Of a stretch of 64,000 nucleotides of DNA, positions 27,730-37,266 are shown one piece after another. The stretch is from NCBI RefSeq assembly GCF_001310955.1, contig NZ_BAZX01000004.1:1-64000 (forward strand), written 5' to 3'. Below the pieces are notes generated by a model. It saw only the letters and a list, made by a program, of their open reading frames with translations. It searched no databases and had not been told where the DNA came from. The position numbers and the translations under genes are program-made. The stretch is from Marinifilum fragile JCM 15579. GTDB lineage: Bacteria > Bacteroidota > Bacteroidia > Bacteroidales > Marinifilaceae. The stretch's first letter is position 1. Each line of letters starts with the position of its first letter.

Positions 27730-28461
27730 ATGAATTGTAGTCTTTGCAATAATGTTATAAATGGGAAATACTATGCAGATTATTGGAACAATAAAGTATG
27801 TGCTTACCATATTGAAGAGGGACATGCCACGCATTGTAGTTCTTGTGGGGCAATAACCGCTAAAGAATACCAACTGGAGGATGGACGGGTTTTGTGTAAA
27901 ATCTGCAATCGAAATTCGGTAACTCACCTTTCACAAATCAGAGGTTTAATTCGTAGAGTGAAGAAATCTTTGGTTGATGTTGGCTTTGATAATTTTCAAA
28001 TAGATGATATTAATATTTCATTATTAACAGCAGAGGAGCTGGCTATAAAAAGAAACACAAACAGACCTGATACTAATAATAAGGGACTAACATTATCAAA
28101 TGTTTCAAATTCGATAGGTGGACTGTTATTGAGAAATAAACAAAAATGTACACATAATATTTTTATTCTTCACCGTTTGACAAAAGTTGAATTTGCCGGA
28201 GTGTTAGCTCATGAATTTCTTCATGCCTGGCAAATAAAAAATTCTATCAGTCTTGAAGCACCAAAATGTGAAGGACTTTGCAATATGGGCTCCTTTTTAT
28301 TGTTCTCAACACTTTCCAGCTCACTGAGTTCATATTACATAAAAAATTTGTTTGATAATCCTGATCCTGTTTATGGTGGTGGATTTAGATACGTACATGC
28401 TCTTTATGAGGAAGTTGGATGGGAAGGTGTAATTAACAAAGCATTAAAGAATAACTTATAA
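27730..28461 (+). CDS. Zinc-finger DA1-like metallopeptidase
   Basis: 243 residues. The N-terminal 60 hold Cys/His pairs typical of a LIM-like double zinc finger (CSLCNN, CAYH, CSSCGA, CKIC). The C-terminal domain has LAHEFLHAWQIKNS (HExxH followed by Ala-Trp, about 155-168) and a downstream CEGLCNMGSFLL in the position where plant DA1 has EGxCQ. This matches the DA1-like peptidase family, whose plant members cleave ubiquitin-pathway substrates. Bacterial relatives are predicted conflict-system proteases. First gene of the chaperone/GTPase operon; its substrate is unknown, perhaps operon partners. Confidence 0.78.
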   Translation: MNCSLCNNVINGKYYADYWNNKVCAYHIEEGHATHCSSCGAITAKEYQLEDGRVLCKICNRNSVTHLSQIRGLIRRVKKSLVDVGFDNFQIDDINISLLTAEELAIKRNTNRPDTNNKGLTLSNVSNSIGGLLLRNKQKCTHNIFILHRLTKVEFAGVLAHEFLHAWQIKNSISLEAPKCEGLCNMGSFLLFSTLSSSLSSYYIKNLFDNPDPVYGGGFRYVHALYEEVGWEGVINKALKNNL

Positions 28462-28474
28462 ATAGATAAATGTT

Positions 28475-29140
28475 ATGGATGAAATGAATGAAAGCATACA
28501 TGAAGAGTTGAAGGAGGAATCGTTACCTGTTGATATTGAAGAAAGTAATCAGGATGAAATTGTTCAGTTAGAGCAAGAGAATGTAAAATCTGAAGAGATT
28601 CAGATTGAGGACACTTCAGATGCACAGGAAGAAGGAAAAGATGAAGTTCTTGAAAAAATTGAATCTATCGAATTACAGCAAGTTAAATTATTGGATGAGT
28701 TTAAACTGCGCTTGTCGATGGATCAGCACAAGAATGAGATTATAGACAGGTTACATTCTGAATTGCAACAGCATAAAGAAGGGTTTGTTGAAAAAATACA
28801 AAAGCCAATATTTATGGCATTGATAAGTTTTATTGATGATTTAAGAAAAACTACAGAAAGATTACAAGCACAAAATATTGATAAAGAAGCAGTATTAAGG
28901 GAGTATAAAAAAACGGGAGATTTTATGGAGGATCTGCTATTCAATTTTGGAATAGAAGCATATGTCTCGGAAGTTGGGTCGGATTTTAATCCAAAAGAAC
29001 AAAAATGTGTTTTAAAAACGCCAATAAATATTCAGGATAAGCATAGAACAATTGTAAACACTATTTCGCCAGGGTATAAATGGGATGAAAAAGTTATAAA
29101 GCTTGAAAGTATTGAATTAAACATTTTTAAAGAAGAATAG
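28475..29140 (+). CDS. GrpE-like nucleotide exchange factor of the operon
   Basis: 221 residues: an acidic disordered N-terminus (about 1-55), a long coiled-coil helix (about 60-150), and a short beta-rich C-terminus with EAYVSEVGSDFNPKEQKCV, resembling the GrpE beta wing. It ends two bases before the Hsp70 start. The pairing implies that it recharges the operon's own Hsp70 rather than the housekeeping DnaK. Sequence divergence from housekeeping GrpE is considerable, so the call rests partly on context. Confidence 0.75.
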   Translation: MDEMNESIHEELKEESLPVDIEESNQDEIVQLEQENVKSEEIQIEDTSDAQEEGKDEVLEKIESIELQQVKLLDEFKLRLSMDQHKNEIIDRLHSELQQHKEGFVEKIQKPIFMALISFIDDLRKTTERLQAQNIDKEAVLREYKKTGDFMEDLLFNFGIEAYVSEVGSDFNPKEQKCVLKTPINIQDKHRTIVNTISPGYKWDEKVIKLESIELNIFKEE

Positions 29141-29142
29141 AT

Positions 29143-30771
29143 ATGGAAGAGATAAAGAAAATTTTTGGAATTGATTTGGGAACAACTTATTCGTGTATTT
29201 CATATGTTGATGAAAACGGCAAGGCGGTTCCGATTACTAATATTGAGGGTGATAGAATTACTCCGTCAGTAGTTTACTATGAGGAAGAGGATTCGATTAT
29301 TGTTGGAAAAGAAGCTAAAAATATGTTAGCTGCGGAACCTGACAAAGTTGCTGTTTTTATTAAAAGAGAAATGGGCAAAGATGATTTCTTGTTTAATGGA
29401 GACAATCCACAAAAAATATCAGCACACATTTTAAGAAAAATTGTTCAAGATGCAAGTGAAGCCCTATATACAGAAATTAATGATGTAGTGATAACTTGTC
29501 CGGCATATTTTGGGGACAGAGAAAAGAAAGCAACTAAAGCAGCAGGTGAAATTGCAGGATTGAATGTTATTTCGGTTTTAAATGAACCTACTGCTGCAGC
29601 AATTTCTTATGGAGTAAATGTTGATGATGACCAGATTATTTTAGTGTATGATTTAGGAGGTGGAACTTTTGATATTACAATGATTGAAGTTAAGGAAAAA
29701 GAAATCAAAGTAATTGCATCAGGAGGTAATCACCAATTGGGAGGAATGGATTGGGATAACGCCCTAATGGAATATTGCGCAGGTGAATTTGAAAACTTAA
29801 CAGGAGTAAGTGATATTCTGCAAAATAATGAGACCAAAGGAGATCTTCAGGTAAAAGTGGAAGAGGCAAAGAAGAGTCTTACAGGCAGAAAAAAGGCAAA
29901 GATCAGAGTTATACATGAAGGGATAGCAGAGGTAATTGAAGTAACTCAGGAACAATTTGAGGAAATTACCGAATCCTTACTAAACCAGACCATTTCGTTA
30001 ACACATGAAATGATGAATGAAGCCAAAGAAAAAGGAGCGAAGTATAGTTCATTTGATAAAATCCTACTGGTTGGAGGTTCATCAAAAATGCCACAAATTA
30101 AAAGAAAAGTGGATGCCGAATTTGGAATTGAATCCAGATTATTCGAACCGGATGAAGCAGTTGCAAAAGGAGCAGCTCTATACGCAAACAATCAGGCTTT
30201 AAAAGCAGCAGTAATTAAAGAGTTAATAGAATTAGGTGTTAATAACGAAGATATTGCCACCGATTCCCGGGAAAGACAAGAGGCTATTACAAACGTAGCT
30301 GTAAAATCTGGTATTTCTGTTGAAGAAATAACCAATAGTGTGGAAACAAAAATTATAAATACCACAAGTAAAAGCTATGGTACCCAATATGGTGAAGAGC
30401 CTAATTTAATGGTAAAACAGTTGATTTTAAAAAATACAGACCTTCCTGTATCTGCAAAAGAAACCTTTGTTACATCAGTCGATGCCCAAACAGGGGTAGC
30501 CAATGATATTTATGAAAGTGATTTCTCTGATGTAGATATACCTGAAAAAAATGCGATAAAGCTGGATGGACAGAATTTGATTTTTGACAAACCTTATCCA
30601 CAGGGAACTCCTATTGAAGTTGAATTTCTTTTAAATGAAGATGGAATGTTAGATGTAAAAGCCTATGGTGGAGGCAGTACTTTAAATTTCCAACTTAAAG
30701 TGATGGGAGTTATGTCTCGTGAGGAGATTGAAGCTGCTAAAATAGATGTTTTGTCTAAAACGGTTAGTTAA
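29143..30771 (+). CDS. Hsp70 (DnaK-like) chaperone with shortened substrate domain
   Basis: 542 residues against about 640 in DnaK. The ATPase domain is complete: phosphate-1 FGIDLGTTYSC, NEPTAAAISYGV, phosphate-2 YDLGGGTFDIT and adenosine motif LLVGGSSKMPQI. A helical insert follows (about 350-400), then a beta domain (LMVKQLILKNTDLPVSA ... GTPIEVEF) and an abrupt end, with no helical lid. Such Hsp70s probably act as ATP-driven switches or assembly factors rather than general folding machines. It is followed by a hairpin that may lower expression of later genes. Confidence 0.9.
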   Translation: MEEIKKIFGIDLGTTYSCISYVDENGKAVPITNIEGDRITPSVVYYEEEDSIIVGKEAKNMLAAEPDKVAVFIKREMGKDDFLFNGDNPQKISAHILRKIVQDASEALYTEINDVVITCPAYFGDREKKATKAAGEIAGLNVISVLNEPTAAAISYGVNVDDDQIILVYDLGGGTFDITMIEVKEKEIKVIASGGNHQLGGMDWDNALMEYCAGEFENLTGVSDILQNNETKGDLQVKVEEAKKSLTGRKKAKIRVIHEGIAEVIEVTQEQFEEITESLLNQTISLTHEMMNEAKEKGAKYSSFDKILLVGGSSKMPQIKRKVDAEFGIESRLFEPDEAVAKGAALYANNQALKAAVIKELIELGVNNEDIATDSRERQEAITNVAVKSGISVEEITNSVETKIINTTSKSYGTQYGEEPNLMVKQLILKNTDLPVSAKETFVTSVDAQTGVANDIYESDFSDVDIPEKNAIKLDGQNLIFDKPYPQGTPIEVEFLLNEDGMLDVKAYGGGSTLNFQLKVMGVMSREEIEAAKIDVLSKTVS

Positions 30772-30784
30772 TGATCTAAATAAT

Positions 30785-30821
30785 AGCCTCTGAAATATAT
30801 AGCTAATGTATTTCGGAGGCT
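30785..30821 (+). terminator. Hairpin between Hsp70 and scaffold gene (attenuator?)
   Basis: AGCCTCTGAAATA pairs with TATTTCGGAGGCT (mismatch in the middle), followed by TATTCTATGG, a weak T tract. It lies in the only long gap of the operon and could reduce read-through or protect the upstream mRNA. Confidence 0.5.
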
Positions 30822-30852
30822 TATTCTATGGAATTGTAAACAGATAGAAGTG

Positions 30853-33417
30853 ATGAAGGAGAAAAATATCATACAAATATTAGATAACAAAGATCGAAGG
30901 GCTGTATTAAAATTATTTGACAAGATTAAGGATACGGCTAATTATGAACGTTTTGAAATTTATAGTGAACAAGAAGTTTCTAATTTTTTTGAATTACTTT
31001 CTGTCGATAAAACCGCAGATAACAGAGCTGTAGAACAGGTTATTGAGAAAAAAATGGATTGGGCCCGGAAAATGGCAAATCATGCTACTGATTTTGCGGG
31101 CAATTTACAAAAACTACTTTCCCTTGGACAAAAAATATTAGTCCACCACAGAGAAGAATACATTACTTTAATAGATTTTCAAACTTATATTGCTTCAGTT
31201 GATTATCTGGAACAACAGTTGGAAATACTTATTGATAAACAATCTGTAAATGAGAAAAAATTTAATCGTATAATTCTTCAGGTAACGAGTAACAAAAATT
31301 ATCCATTCCCTGATAAATGGAACCTGTTTAGGACTCAAAAGGACATTGTTTTAGGATTGGCTTTAGGGTATTTAGATCAGAAGAATATCACGATTGTTCA
31401 AGATAATTTAACCTGTCATAATTGTGAAGCTGTAAATCCAGGAACAAGTAATATCTGTAGCAAATGCGGAGCATACATAAACTGTCCGGGCTGTAATGCG
31501 CCAATTAAAAAGGGAGCAAAAAATTGTAATGGCTGTGGAGTAGAAATATCAGAAATTGGAAGTTATGTGTCTCAATTAGAGGATATTGAAAAGAGTGTTG
31601 CGAAAAATAAAATTCAGCAGGCTGAAGAAGTTTTGTTGAAACTTGCCGGGATATGGGGCAAAAATGAACGTGTTAACACAGCCCAAAAAAAGATTAAGGA
31701 ACTTAAAAGTCACTTATCGGAACAAGAGAAAGTCATAGAACAATTGATTCTGAAGAATCGTTTTTTGGAGGCACAAAACTTACTTTCCAAAATAAATGTA
31801 AAAGCTTCGCCTGCATTAGAGCAAAAGGAACGATTGATTCAGCAGAAACTGTTAAGCGCCAAGACCTTTGTTGATGCAGCAAACAGTCAGACGGCCACAG
31901 AAAAGAAAATAGAAGCATACTGTTCTGCCCTGCAGGTGGTAAGTGATTACCGGGATGCTTTGAATGGCTTAAAAGCAAACCCTCCTAAAGCGCCAGCCAG
32001 TTTGCAAGTTGTGGTAAAGGGAAGAACGGTATTGCTAAACTGGAGTAAATTTGCTTCGAGCAATGTAAGCTATATCCTGATAAGAAAGGTAAATGGAAGG
32101 CCTTCGGGACCAACAGACGGGGAAATTATTGCAGAGACAAAATCCAATCAGTTTGATGATGCCAATACAGTTGCAGGAGTAAGCTATTATTATGCTGTAT
32201 ACAGCAAATGTGTTGATATTTTCTCGGAAAGTGCAGCCCAGTCGGCTCCGGTTCTAACACTTGAAGAAATTGCTCAACATCAGATATCTTTTGATGTAAA
32301 GAAAACAAATATTCACTTTACATGTAAATTTCCGACAAATGCCAAAGGTGTTGAGCTTTACAGAGATAATCGACTTCTTACAGCACTTACCAGCGAAAAC
32401 TACAATGATTCCAACTTAACAACAGATAAACAATACTCTTATAGGTTTGTAGCTGTTTTTGAGGATTGTTTGGGTAAAAAATACAGGACTAACGGCTTAT
32501 CTATCAGCCTGAAACCAACAGCTCCGCCAAAGGCAATTTCGAATTTTGAATGTAAGCTCGAAAATAAAAATGTTAGTCTGAGCTGGCGTCGTCCCGAGAA
32601 AGGTGAGGTATACATCCTTCAATCAAACAAAGCGGTAGGTTTGGATTCTGGCATGACAGTGTCAATCGAAAAATTGAAAAATCTGGGACATCCAATTACA
32701 TTGCTTTCCCAATCTTCGGCCAGAGAAAGCTTAACAAATTCGGGAACAGTCTATTTTTCCATTTGGACCATTTTTGGTCAGTCGGCAATATTCGGGAAAG
32801 AAATTGAAGTGTCGAATATCGATCCGGTTGACAATGCAAAAGCAATACTTTCGATGGGGAAATTGTTTGTGGAATGGGATTGGCCACAGGGCATCGAAAC
32901 TAGCTTGCTTAGCTATTCAAACAAATCTTTCGACCATCCCAAAGCTGCCCAAATTCGAATTACCAAAGAAAACTACGATAGAGAGGGTGCCTATGTAATC
33001 AGAAATGTCAGGGATGGAGACTATTACTTTTCCATTCGGACTTGTTACACCCGAAACACGAGGGAATTACTTTCGGAAAGCAAGCGGGTATTTTTCAGTA
33101 ATTCCAAACCTATCGATCTTGAATACTTTGTGAAGTACAGAAAATTATTTGGAAAAAAACTCGAATTAAAAATTCTGAGCAAGGAAAATAAGGTCTTGCC
33201 AGGTTTGGTTTTGGTTGCAAAGGAGGGTGGTGTTCCAATAAAAAAAGAAGATGGAATAGAAATATTGGAATTAACAGGTGTGCGCACCAATTCAAGCCAT
33301 AAAATAAGTTTGGATGAAATTACCATCGATCGTTATGTGCGACTTTTTGTGAAGGAAAGTGCTGTGTCGAATCTTCGAATTTTAACTCCTCCCAAGGAAA
33401 AACTTAAGTTGTTTTAG
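30853..33417 (+). CDS. Zinc-ribbon, coiled-coil and FN3-repeat scaffold protein
   Basis: I prefer ATG 30853 to the GTG one codon earlier; 854 residues. An all-helical N-terminus (about 1-185) precedes a double zinc ribbon with CHNCE..CSKCG and CPGC..CNGCG (about 190-235). A coiled-coil region (240-370) is followed by beta-sandwich, FN3-like modules to the end (for example VVVKGRTVLLNWSKF and NVSLSWRRPEKGE). It has no enzymatic motif and is probably an adaptor linking chaperone and GTPase parts. It ends one base before the next start. Confidence 0.65.
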   Translation: MKEKNIIQILDNKDRRAVLKLFDKIKDTANYERFEIYSEQEVSNFFELLSVDKTADNRAVEQVIEKKMDWARKMANHATDFAGNLQKLLSLGQKILVHHREEYITLIDFQTYIASVDYLEQQLEILIDKQSVNEKKFNRIILQVTSNKNYPFPDKWNLFRTQKDIVLGLALGYLDQKNITIVQDNLTCHNCEAVNPGTSNICSKCGAYINCPGCNAPIKKGAKNCNGCGVEISEIGSYVSQLEDIEKSVAKNKIQQAEEVLLKLAGIWGKNERVNTAQKKIKELKSHLSEQEKVIEQLILKNRFLEAQNLLSKINVKASPALEQKERLIQQKLLSAKTFVDAANSQTATEKKIEAYCSALQVVSDYRDALNGLKANPPKAPASLQVVVKGRTVLLNWSKFASSNVSYILIRKVNGRPSGPTDGEIIAETKSNQFDDANTVAGVSYYYAVYSKCVDIFSESAAQSAPVLTLEEIAQHQISFDVKKTNIHFTCKFPTNAKGVELYRDNRLLTALTSENYNDSNLTTDKQYSYRFVAVFEDCLGKKYRTNGLSISLKPTAPPKAISNFECKLENKNVSLSWRRPEKGEVYILQSNKAVGLDSGMTVSIEKLKNLGHPITLLSQSSARESLTNSGTVYFSIWTIFGQSAIFGKEIEVSNIDPVDNAKAILSMGKLFVEWDWPQGIETSLLSYSNKSFDHPKAAQIRITKENYDREGAYVIRNVRDGDYYFSIRTCYTRNTRELLSESKRVFFSNSKPIDLEYFVKYRKLFGKKLELKILSKENKVLPGLVLVAKEGGVPIKKEDGIEILELTGVRTNSSHKISLDEITIDRYVRLFVKESAVSNLRILTPPKEKLKLF

Positions 33418-33418
33418 C

Positions 33419-34597
33419 ATGAGAAATAAAAAATTTATATGTCCATATTGCTTCACCGAATCGAAGTTGAAAGAAATAGAGTTTAGGTGTCAAAATCCAT
33501 CATGTATTACCGAACCTGATGAAAAATACTCTGAATTTAGAGGGATTAGACCTGCTCTTAGGATGAGGCATATCATAAAAACCAATTCAACAAAGAAAAA
33601 GCTAAAGTGTGATCAATGTAATGAGGATTCTACCGATAGAATTTGTCCACATTGTCATACTTCACTGCCCTATACAATTGGTGAATTCGAGGATTTTACA
33701 TTTGCAGTAATAGGAGCAAAGGCTTCGGGGAAAAGCCATTATATCGCAGTTTTAATTAATGAACTGAAAAAGAATATAGGAAGGTTGTTTAAAACTGATT
33801 TGCAAGCAGTAGATGATGAAACTGTAACAAAGTATAAAACCAGTTTTTACAATTATATTTTCGAGAAGCAGGAAACCATACCCGAAACCAAATCGGCACG
33901 ATCAAACAGAGATGTGAAAACGCCTATGGTTTATAATTTGAAGATCAGGGGAAATTCATTATTCAAAAAAGACAAAATTAAGGATGTTGTTACCATTTCA
34001 TTTTTCGATACCGCAGGTGAAGATCTGGATAGTAAAAACAATATGTCGACGACGAATAAATACATTTATCACTCCAAAGGAATAATTTTATTGATTGATC
34101 CTTTGCAGGTTGGCGAGATTAGAAATGAGGTAAAATCGAAAGAAATAAAGTTACCCGAACAATTTACAGAACCTGCCGAAATTATAACAAGGGTGGCAGG
34201 TATTATTAGGGAAAATAACAGCATACCAATGAATAAGAAAATTGATATTCCCATAGCTGTTGCCTTCACAAAAATTGATGTTTTGCCTGAAGTAATTGAT
34301 ACTTCCAGCTATAATCTTTTTACCCCTTCGGGACATAAAGGCTTTTTCGATAAAAAAGATGCTGATTCAATACACACTGACATTGAACTATTGCTGAACG
34401 GATGGAATGGTATTGAGCTTTTAAATAATCTGCAATCGGATTTTAACCATTATGGATTTTTTGGGCTGACTGCATTGGGTTCCAATCCGGGAAACCCGGG
34501 TACTGAAATTGGAAAAATCCCAAAGTTAAGACCACACCGTGTTGCCGATCCATTTTTATGGTTGCTAAAGGAACACAGACTCATTAAAACGAAATAG
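33419..34597 (+). CDS. Zinc-ribbon GTPase of the conflict operon
   Basis: 392 residues: N-terminal zinc ribbons (FICPYC, RCQNPSC, CDQCN, CPHCH; residues 5-80) followed by a TRAFAC-type G domain with P-loop GAKASGKSHY (about 98-107), switch II FDTAGED (about 197-203) and the base-recognition motif FTKID (about 279-283). This resembles the so-called double-GTPase (DO-GTPase) proteins of predicted NTP-dependent conflict systems. It is immediately followed by a GAP1-like gene, the usual partner. Cytosolic; no membrane segment. Confidence 0.78.
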   Translation: MRNKKFICPYCFTESKLKEIEFRCQNPSCITEPDEKYSEFRGIRPALRMRHIIKTNSTKKKLKCDQCNEDSTDRICPHCHTSLPYTIGEFEDFTFAVIGAKASGKSHYIAVLINELKKNIGRLFKTDLQAVDDETVTKYKTSFYNYIFEKQETIPETKSARSNRDVKTPMVYNLKIRGNSLFKKDKIKDVVTISFFDTAGEDLDSKNNMSTTNKYIYHSKGIILLIDPLQVGEIRNEVKSKEIKLPEQFTEPAEIITRVAGIIRENNSIPMNKKIDIPIAVAFTKIDVLPEVIDTSSYNLFTPSGHKGFFDKKDADSIHTDIELLLNGWNGIELLNNLQSDFNHYGFFGLTALGSNPGNPGTEIGKIPKLRPHRVADPFLWLLKEHRLIKTK

Positions 34598-34599
34598 AT

Positions 34600-37047
34600 A
34601 TGGAAATTTTACAAGCATATTATACTTCATGTAAGTACGGACAATCAGGCTCTGGATTTCAGTTTTATTCCTATTCGGAAGGTTTAAGTAGTGATGAATT
34701 AGACGAAATAGCAAGTTTTGTAGACTATGTGGCGCCTACGAATCTCCCTACGAATCCTTCCCCTGAAGAAATAGAGCGTGACTTTCCTGTTGCTTTTTCC
34801 TATTTCAGGCTCGCTTCAGGTCGTGTAGGAGTAGTTCAGTCTGTTGCGCTAAATCACGATTATACAGGGAGACCAGGTAATTTTTTTGCACATGTTTTGA
34901 TTCTTAAGGATGGTGAGTTTCCATTTTTGCCAATAAAGCTTTACAAGTCGGAAAGTTTAAGGAGAAACTTAAGTCAGCAGGAATGGGCTATCGAAGAAAT
35001 TCCTCCTAAGTTACCTGTTTTAAATGTGAGTGATTTAGAACTGAACGATCAAATTACAAACAGTCACAATATCAGCCAGTTTTTGCAAGTTGGAAATAGA
35101 GCTAAACAGTTATCAAAAATGATTGATGCTTATTTACAACAGCAGAGGTACAGTAAAAAAATGGTTATTGTCGATTCGAATACACCTGAGTGGATTGCAG
35201 CCATAACAGCCTCTTTCCCTAGGCACATAAGCAAAAAGCAAAGCTTTTCTACTTACAATATTAACCCTACTCCTCTTAATGTTCAGATTACAAGTACCAG
35301 CTACGATGGCAGCTATTTTGATTTTAGAGACCATCAGGTGTTCGAGCATCAATACTATATATTTAATATCAATGAGGATCTGATTAGTCCTGTAGAGAGT
35401 GAATCTTCATTCGCAAAAGTTACCGCTGAAAATCTAAAGAATTCACCACAGCTGGTGAGCGAATTTTCAGATTTCATTTCCAAATTCGAAATATCCGATT
35501 TTGCCAGGGAAATTGAGATCATTTCAGCTCTGTATTTCTTCTCGGTACGATTTTTAATGAATAATTGGAGCTTAGTGGTCTCTTATGTAGGATCACATGC
35601 AAATCGGGAATACAAAGCTTCATTCATTAAAAATAATCTCGAACTGATCGGGAAAGTTATTATGAATTCCAAACCCGATGAGGTAAATGAAATTTTGCAG
35701 GTATTGGATGCAAATATCCCTCCCGGATCAGCAGATGTAAATGTGTATTTCGATCTTTATCGATATGTATATCTTTCTAGTATCGAAAGTTCCAAAGACT
35801 TGTCTGAAATACTGCAATTGAACGAAAAACTACTACAATTTTTAAGCAAGCTGAATGGCTTGAATTTGAGAAACCTGTTTTTAAGCAAGGAACACATCGA
35901 AAACCTGTTTGCTTTTGGCAGTCCGGCTCGTACCTTAAATTGGGTGATTGCCCTCGGCATGTCGTTCCAATACTGCAAAACCAATAAGGTGCACATTAAT
36001 GAATTGTTCACTCATGAACCGCTAATTGATTGTTTGGGGTTTTTGTCGGGCAACAACTCAAATATCAATACCGAATGGATAGACTTGTTACTATTGGCGG
36101 TGAAGGATGAGCTCGCTACATTAATTGATTATTTGTATGCCAATAAGTGTGAGAACCTGGCTCTTAAATTCTCAAAAGTTTACATCAGCAAATCATCGAA
36201 AGATGATGTTAATGCTTTTATGAAACATTTGAGTGTGAAGTATGAAAATCAGAAATTGTACCATAACTCCCTGGAATCGTATTTTGCATTTTTAAAAGCG
36301 AATCATTTGTCGTCTCAGGCAATTCTTCAGGAAATTCAGAAATTCACTAAAGATCCAAAAGTTCACGAAGCAGCAATGAGCTACTTTAAAATGCTCGATT
36401 CTGAACCAAATGCAGATTTGCTGATTCAGATTTACAGTTATCCTTTCGAAATCGACCCAAAATATAAGTTGGAGACTCTTAAACTATTCGATAAGAATTT
36501 GCTTACAAAGCCGGTAACGATCGAACAGTGCAGTTTCGTGAAAAAATTGGCTGATAGAAACGGCTATGCCAGCATAAATGTTCTTGCAATGGGAATAGAT
36601 GTTCAACAGAAAGTTGTTGGTATTGAGTATGTTTCCGGGTTGTGGACAGAGTACTCTAAAACTCTGGATAAGGAAAAAGCCAAAAACTTTCTGAATTGGA
36701 TTTTTACCGACCTGCTTGCTTTGATTTCATCGAAGGAGGATGCCGGAGATTTTCTGGAAATTTTTAAAAATCAGATGGACTTGTTTAATGTCAGACTGAA
36801 AGAGGAGAAATATTCCAGACAGCTTTGTATTCTGCTCGAATATGTTCTTGGTAACGAACATCTTTTAATGTTTACCAACGAAGAAAGTATTGTGGCTTGT
36901 TTGAAAGCTTTCAGTAAATCAGAATTTAAGCGTTTCGAATTGGAAATGAGCAATATAAAAGATTCTTCGCTTGCTGTTCAGGATATTTTTAAGAAAGCAA
37001 ACAGGCACGGATTTATAGGAAAACTAAAGGATTTATTCATCAATTAA
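34600..37047 (+). CDS. GTPase-associated protein GAP1-like
   Basis: 815 residues. The N-terminus (about 1-150) shows the pattern QAYYTSCKYGQSGSGFQFYS, then FPVAFSYFRLASGRVG and DYTGRPGNFFAHVLIL, which I recognise as the GAP1 N-terminal domain type found beside conflict-system GTPases. The remaining 650 residues are helical, with repeated Leu-rich helices and no catalytic motif. Inferred role: regulator or signalling partner of the adjacent GTPases. The name comes from neighbourhood, and GTPase-activating activity is not shown. Confidence 0.72.
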   Translation: MEILQAYYTSCKYGQSGSGFQFYSYSEGLSSDELDEIASFVDYVAPTNLPTNPSPEEIERDFPVAFSYFRLASGRVGVVQSVALNHDYTGRPGNFFAHVLILKDGEFPFLPIKLYKSESLRRNLSQQEWAIEEIPPKLPVLNVSDLELNDQITNSHNISQFLQVGNRAKQLSKMIDAYLQQQRYSKKMVIVDSNTPEWIAAITASFPRHISKKQSFSTYNINPTPLNVQITSTSYDGSYFDFRDHQVFEHQYYIFNINEDLISPVESESSFAKVTAENLKNSPQLVSEFSDFISKFEISDFAREIEIISALYFFSVRFLMNNWSLVVSYVGSHANREYKASFIKNNLELIGKVIMNSKPDEVNEILQVLDANIPPGSADVNVYFDLYRYVYLSSIESSKDLSEILQLNEKLLQFLSKLNGLNLRNLFLSKEHIENLFAFGSPARTLNWVIALGMSFQYCKTNKVHINELFTHEPLIDCLGFLSGNNSNINTEWIDLLLLAVKDELATLIDYLYANKCENLALKFSKVYISKSSKDDVNAFMKHLSVKYENQKLYHNSLESYFAFLKANHLSSQAILQEIQKFTKDPKVHEAAMSYFKMLDSEPNADLLIQIYSYPFEIDPKYKLETLKLFDKNLLTKPVTIEQCSFVKKLADRNGYASINVLAMGIDVQQKVVGIEYVSGLWTEYSKTLDKEKAKNFLNWIFTDLLALISSKEDAGDFLEIFKNQMDLFNVRLKEEKYSRQLCILLEYVLGNEHLLMFTNEESIVACLKAFSKSEFKRFELEMSNIKDSSLAVQDIFKKANRHGFIGKLKDLFIN

Positions 37048-37059
37048 AATTAAATAAGT

Positions 37060-37266
37060 ATGAGCGATTCGGATGGAGGATGTATTGGGATTTTGGTATA
37101 TCTGGCAATTATTGGATTTATAATATACCTAATTGTTATTATTGCTTATTATGTGGCAGTTATTTCAGCATCAATAGGCGGAGTGTATGGTGGTGTAGTT
37201 GCAATTACAAACTATGTTAAGGCACTTAGAATGAATGTTAAAAGAGAAAGGGCGTATCATGTTTAA
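37060..37266 (+). CDS. Small one- or two-helix membrane protein of the operon
   Basis: 68 residues, with a hydrophobic stretch from about 9 to 52 (GILVYLAIIGFIIYLIVIIA, then a Gly/Ala/Val-rich second helix). The tail KALRMNVKRERAYHV is basic and probably cytosolic. Its last 8 bases overlap the next gene's start, so it is translationally coupled to the membrane GTPase and may assemble with it. No family recognised. Confidence 0.65.
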   Translation: MSDSDGGCIGILVYLAIIGFIIYLIVIIAYYVAVISASIGGVYGGVVAITNYVKALRMNVKRERAYHV

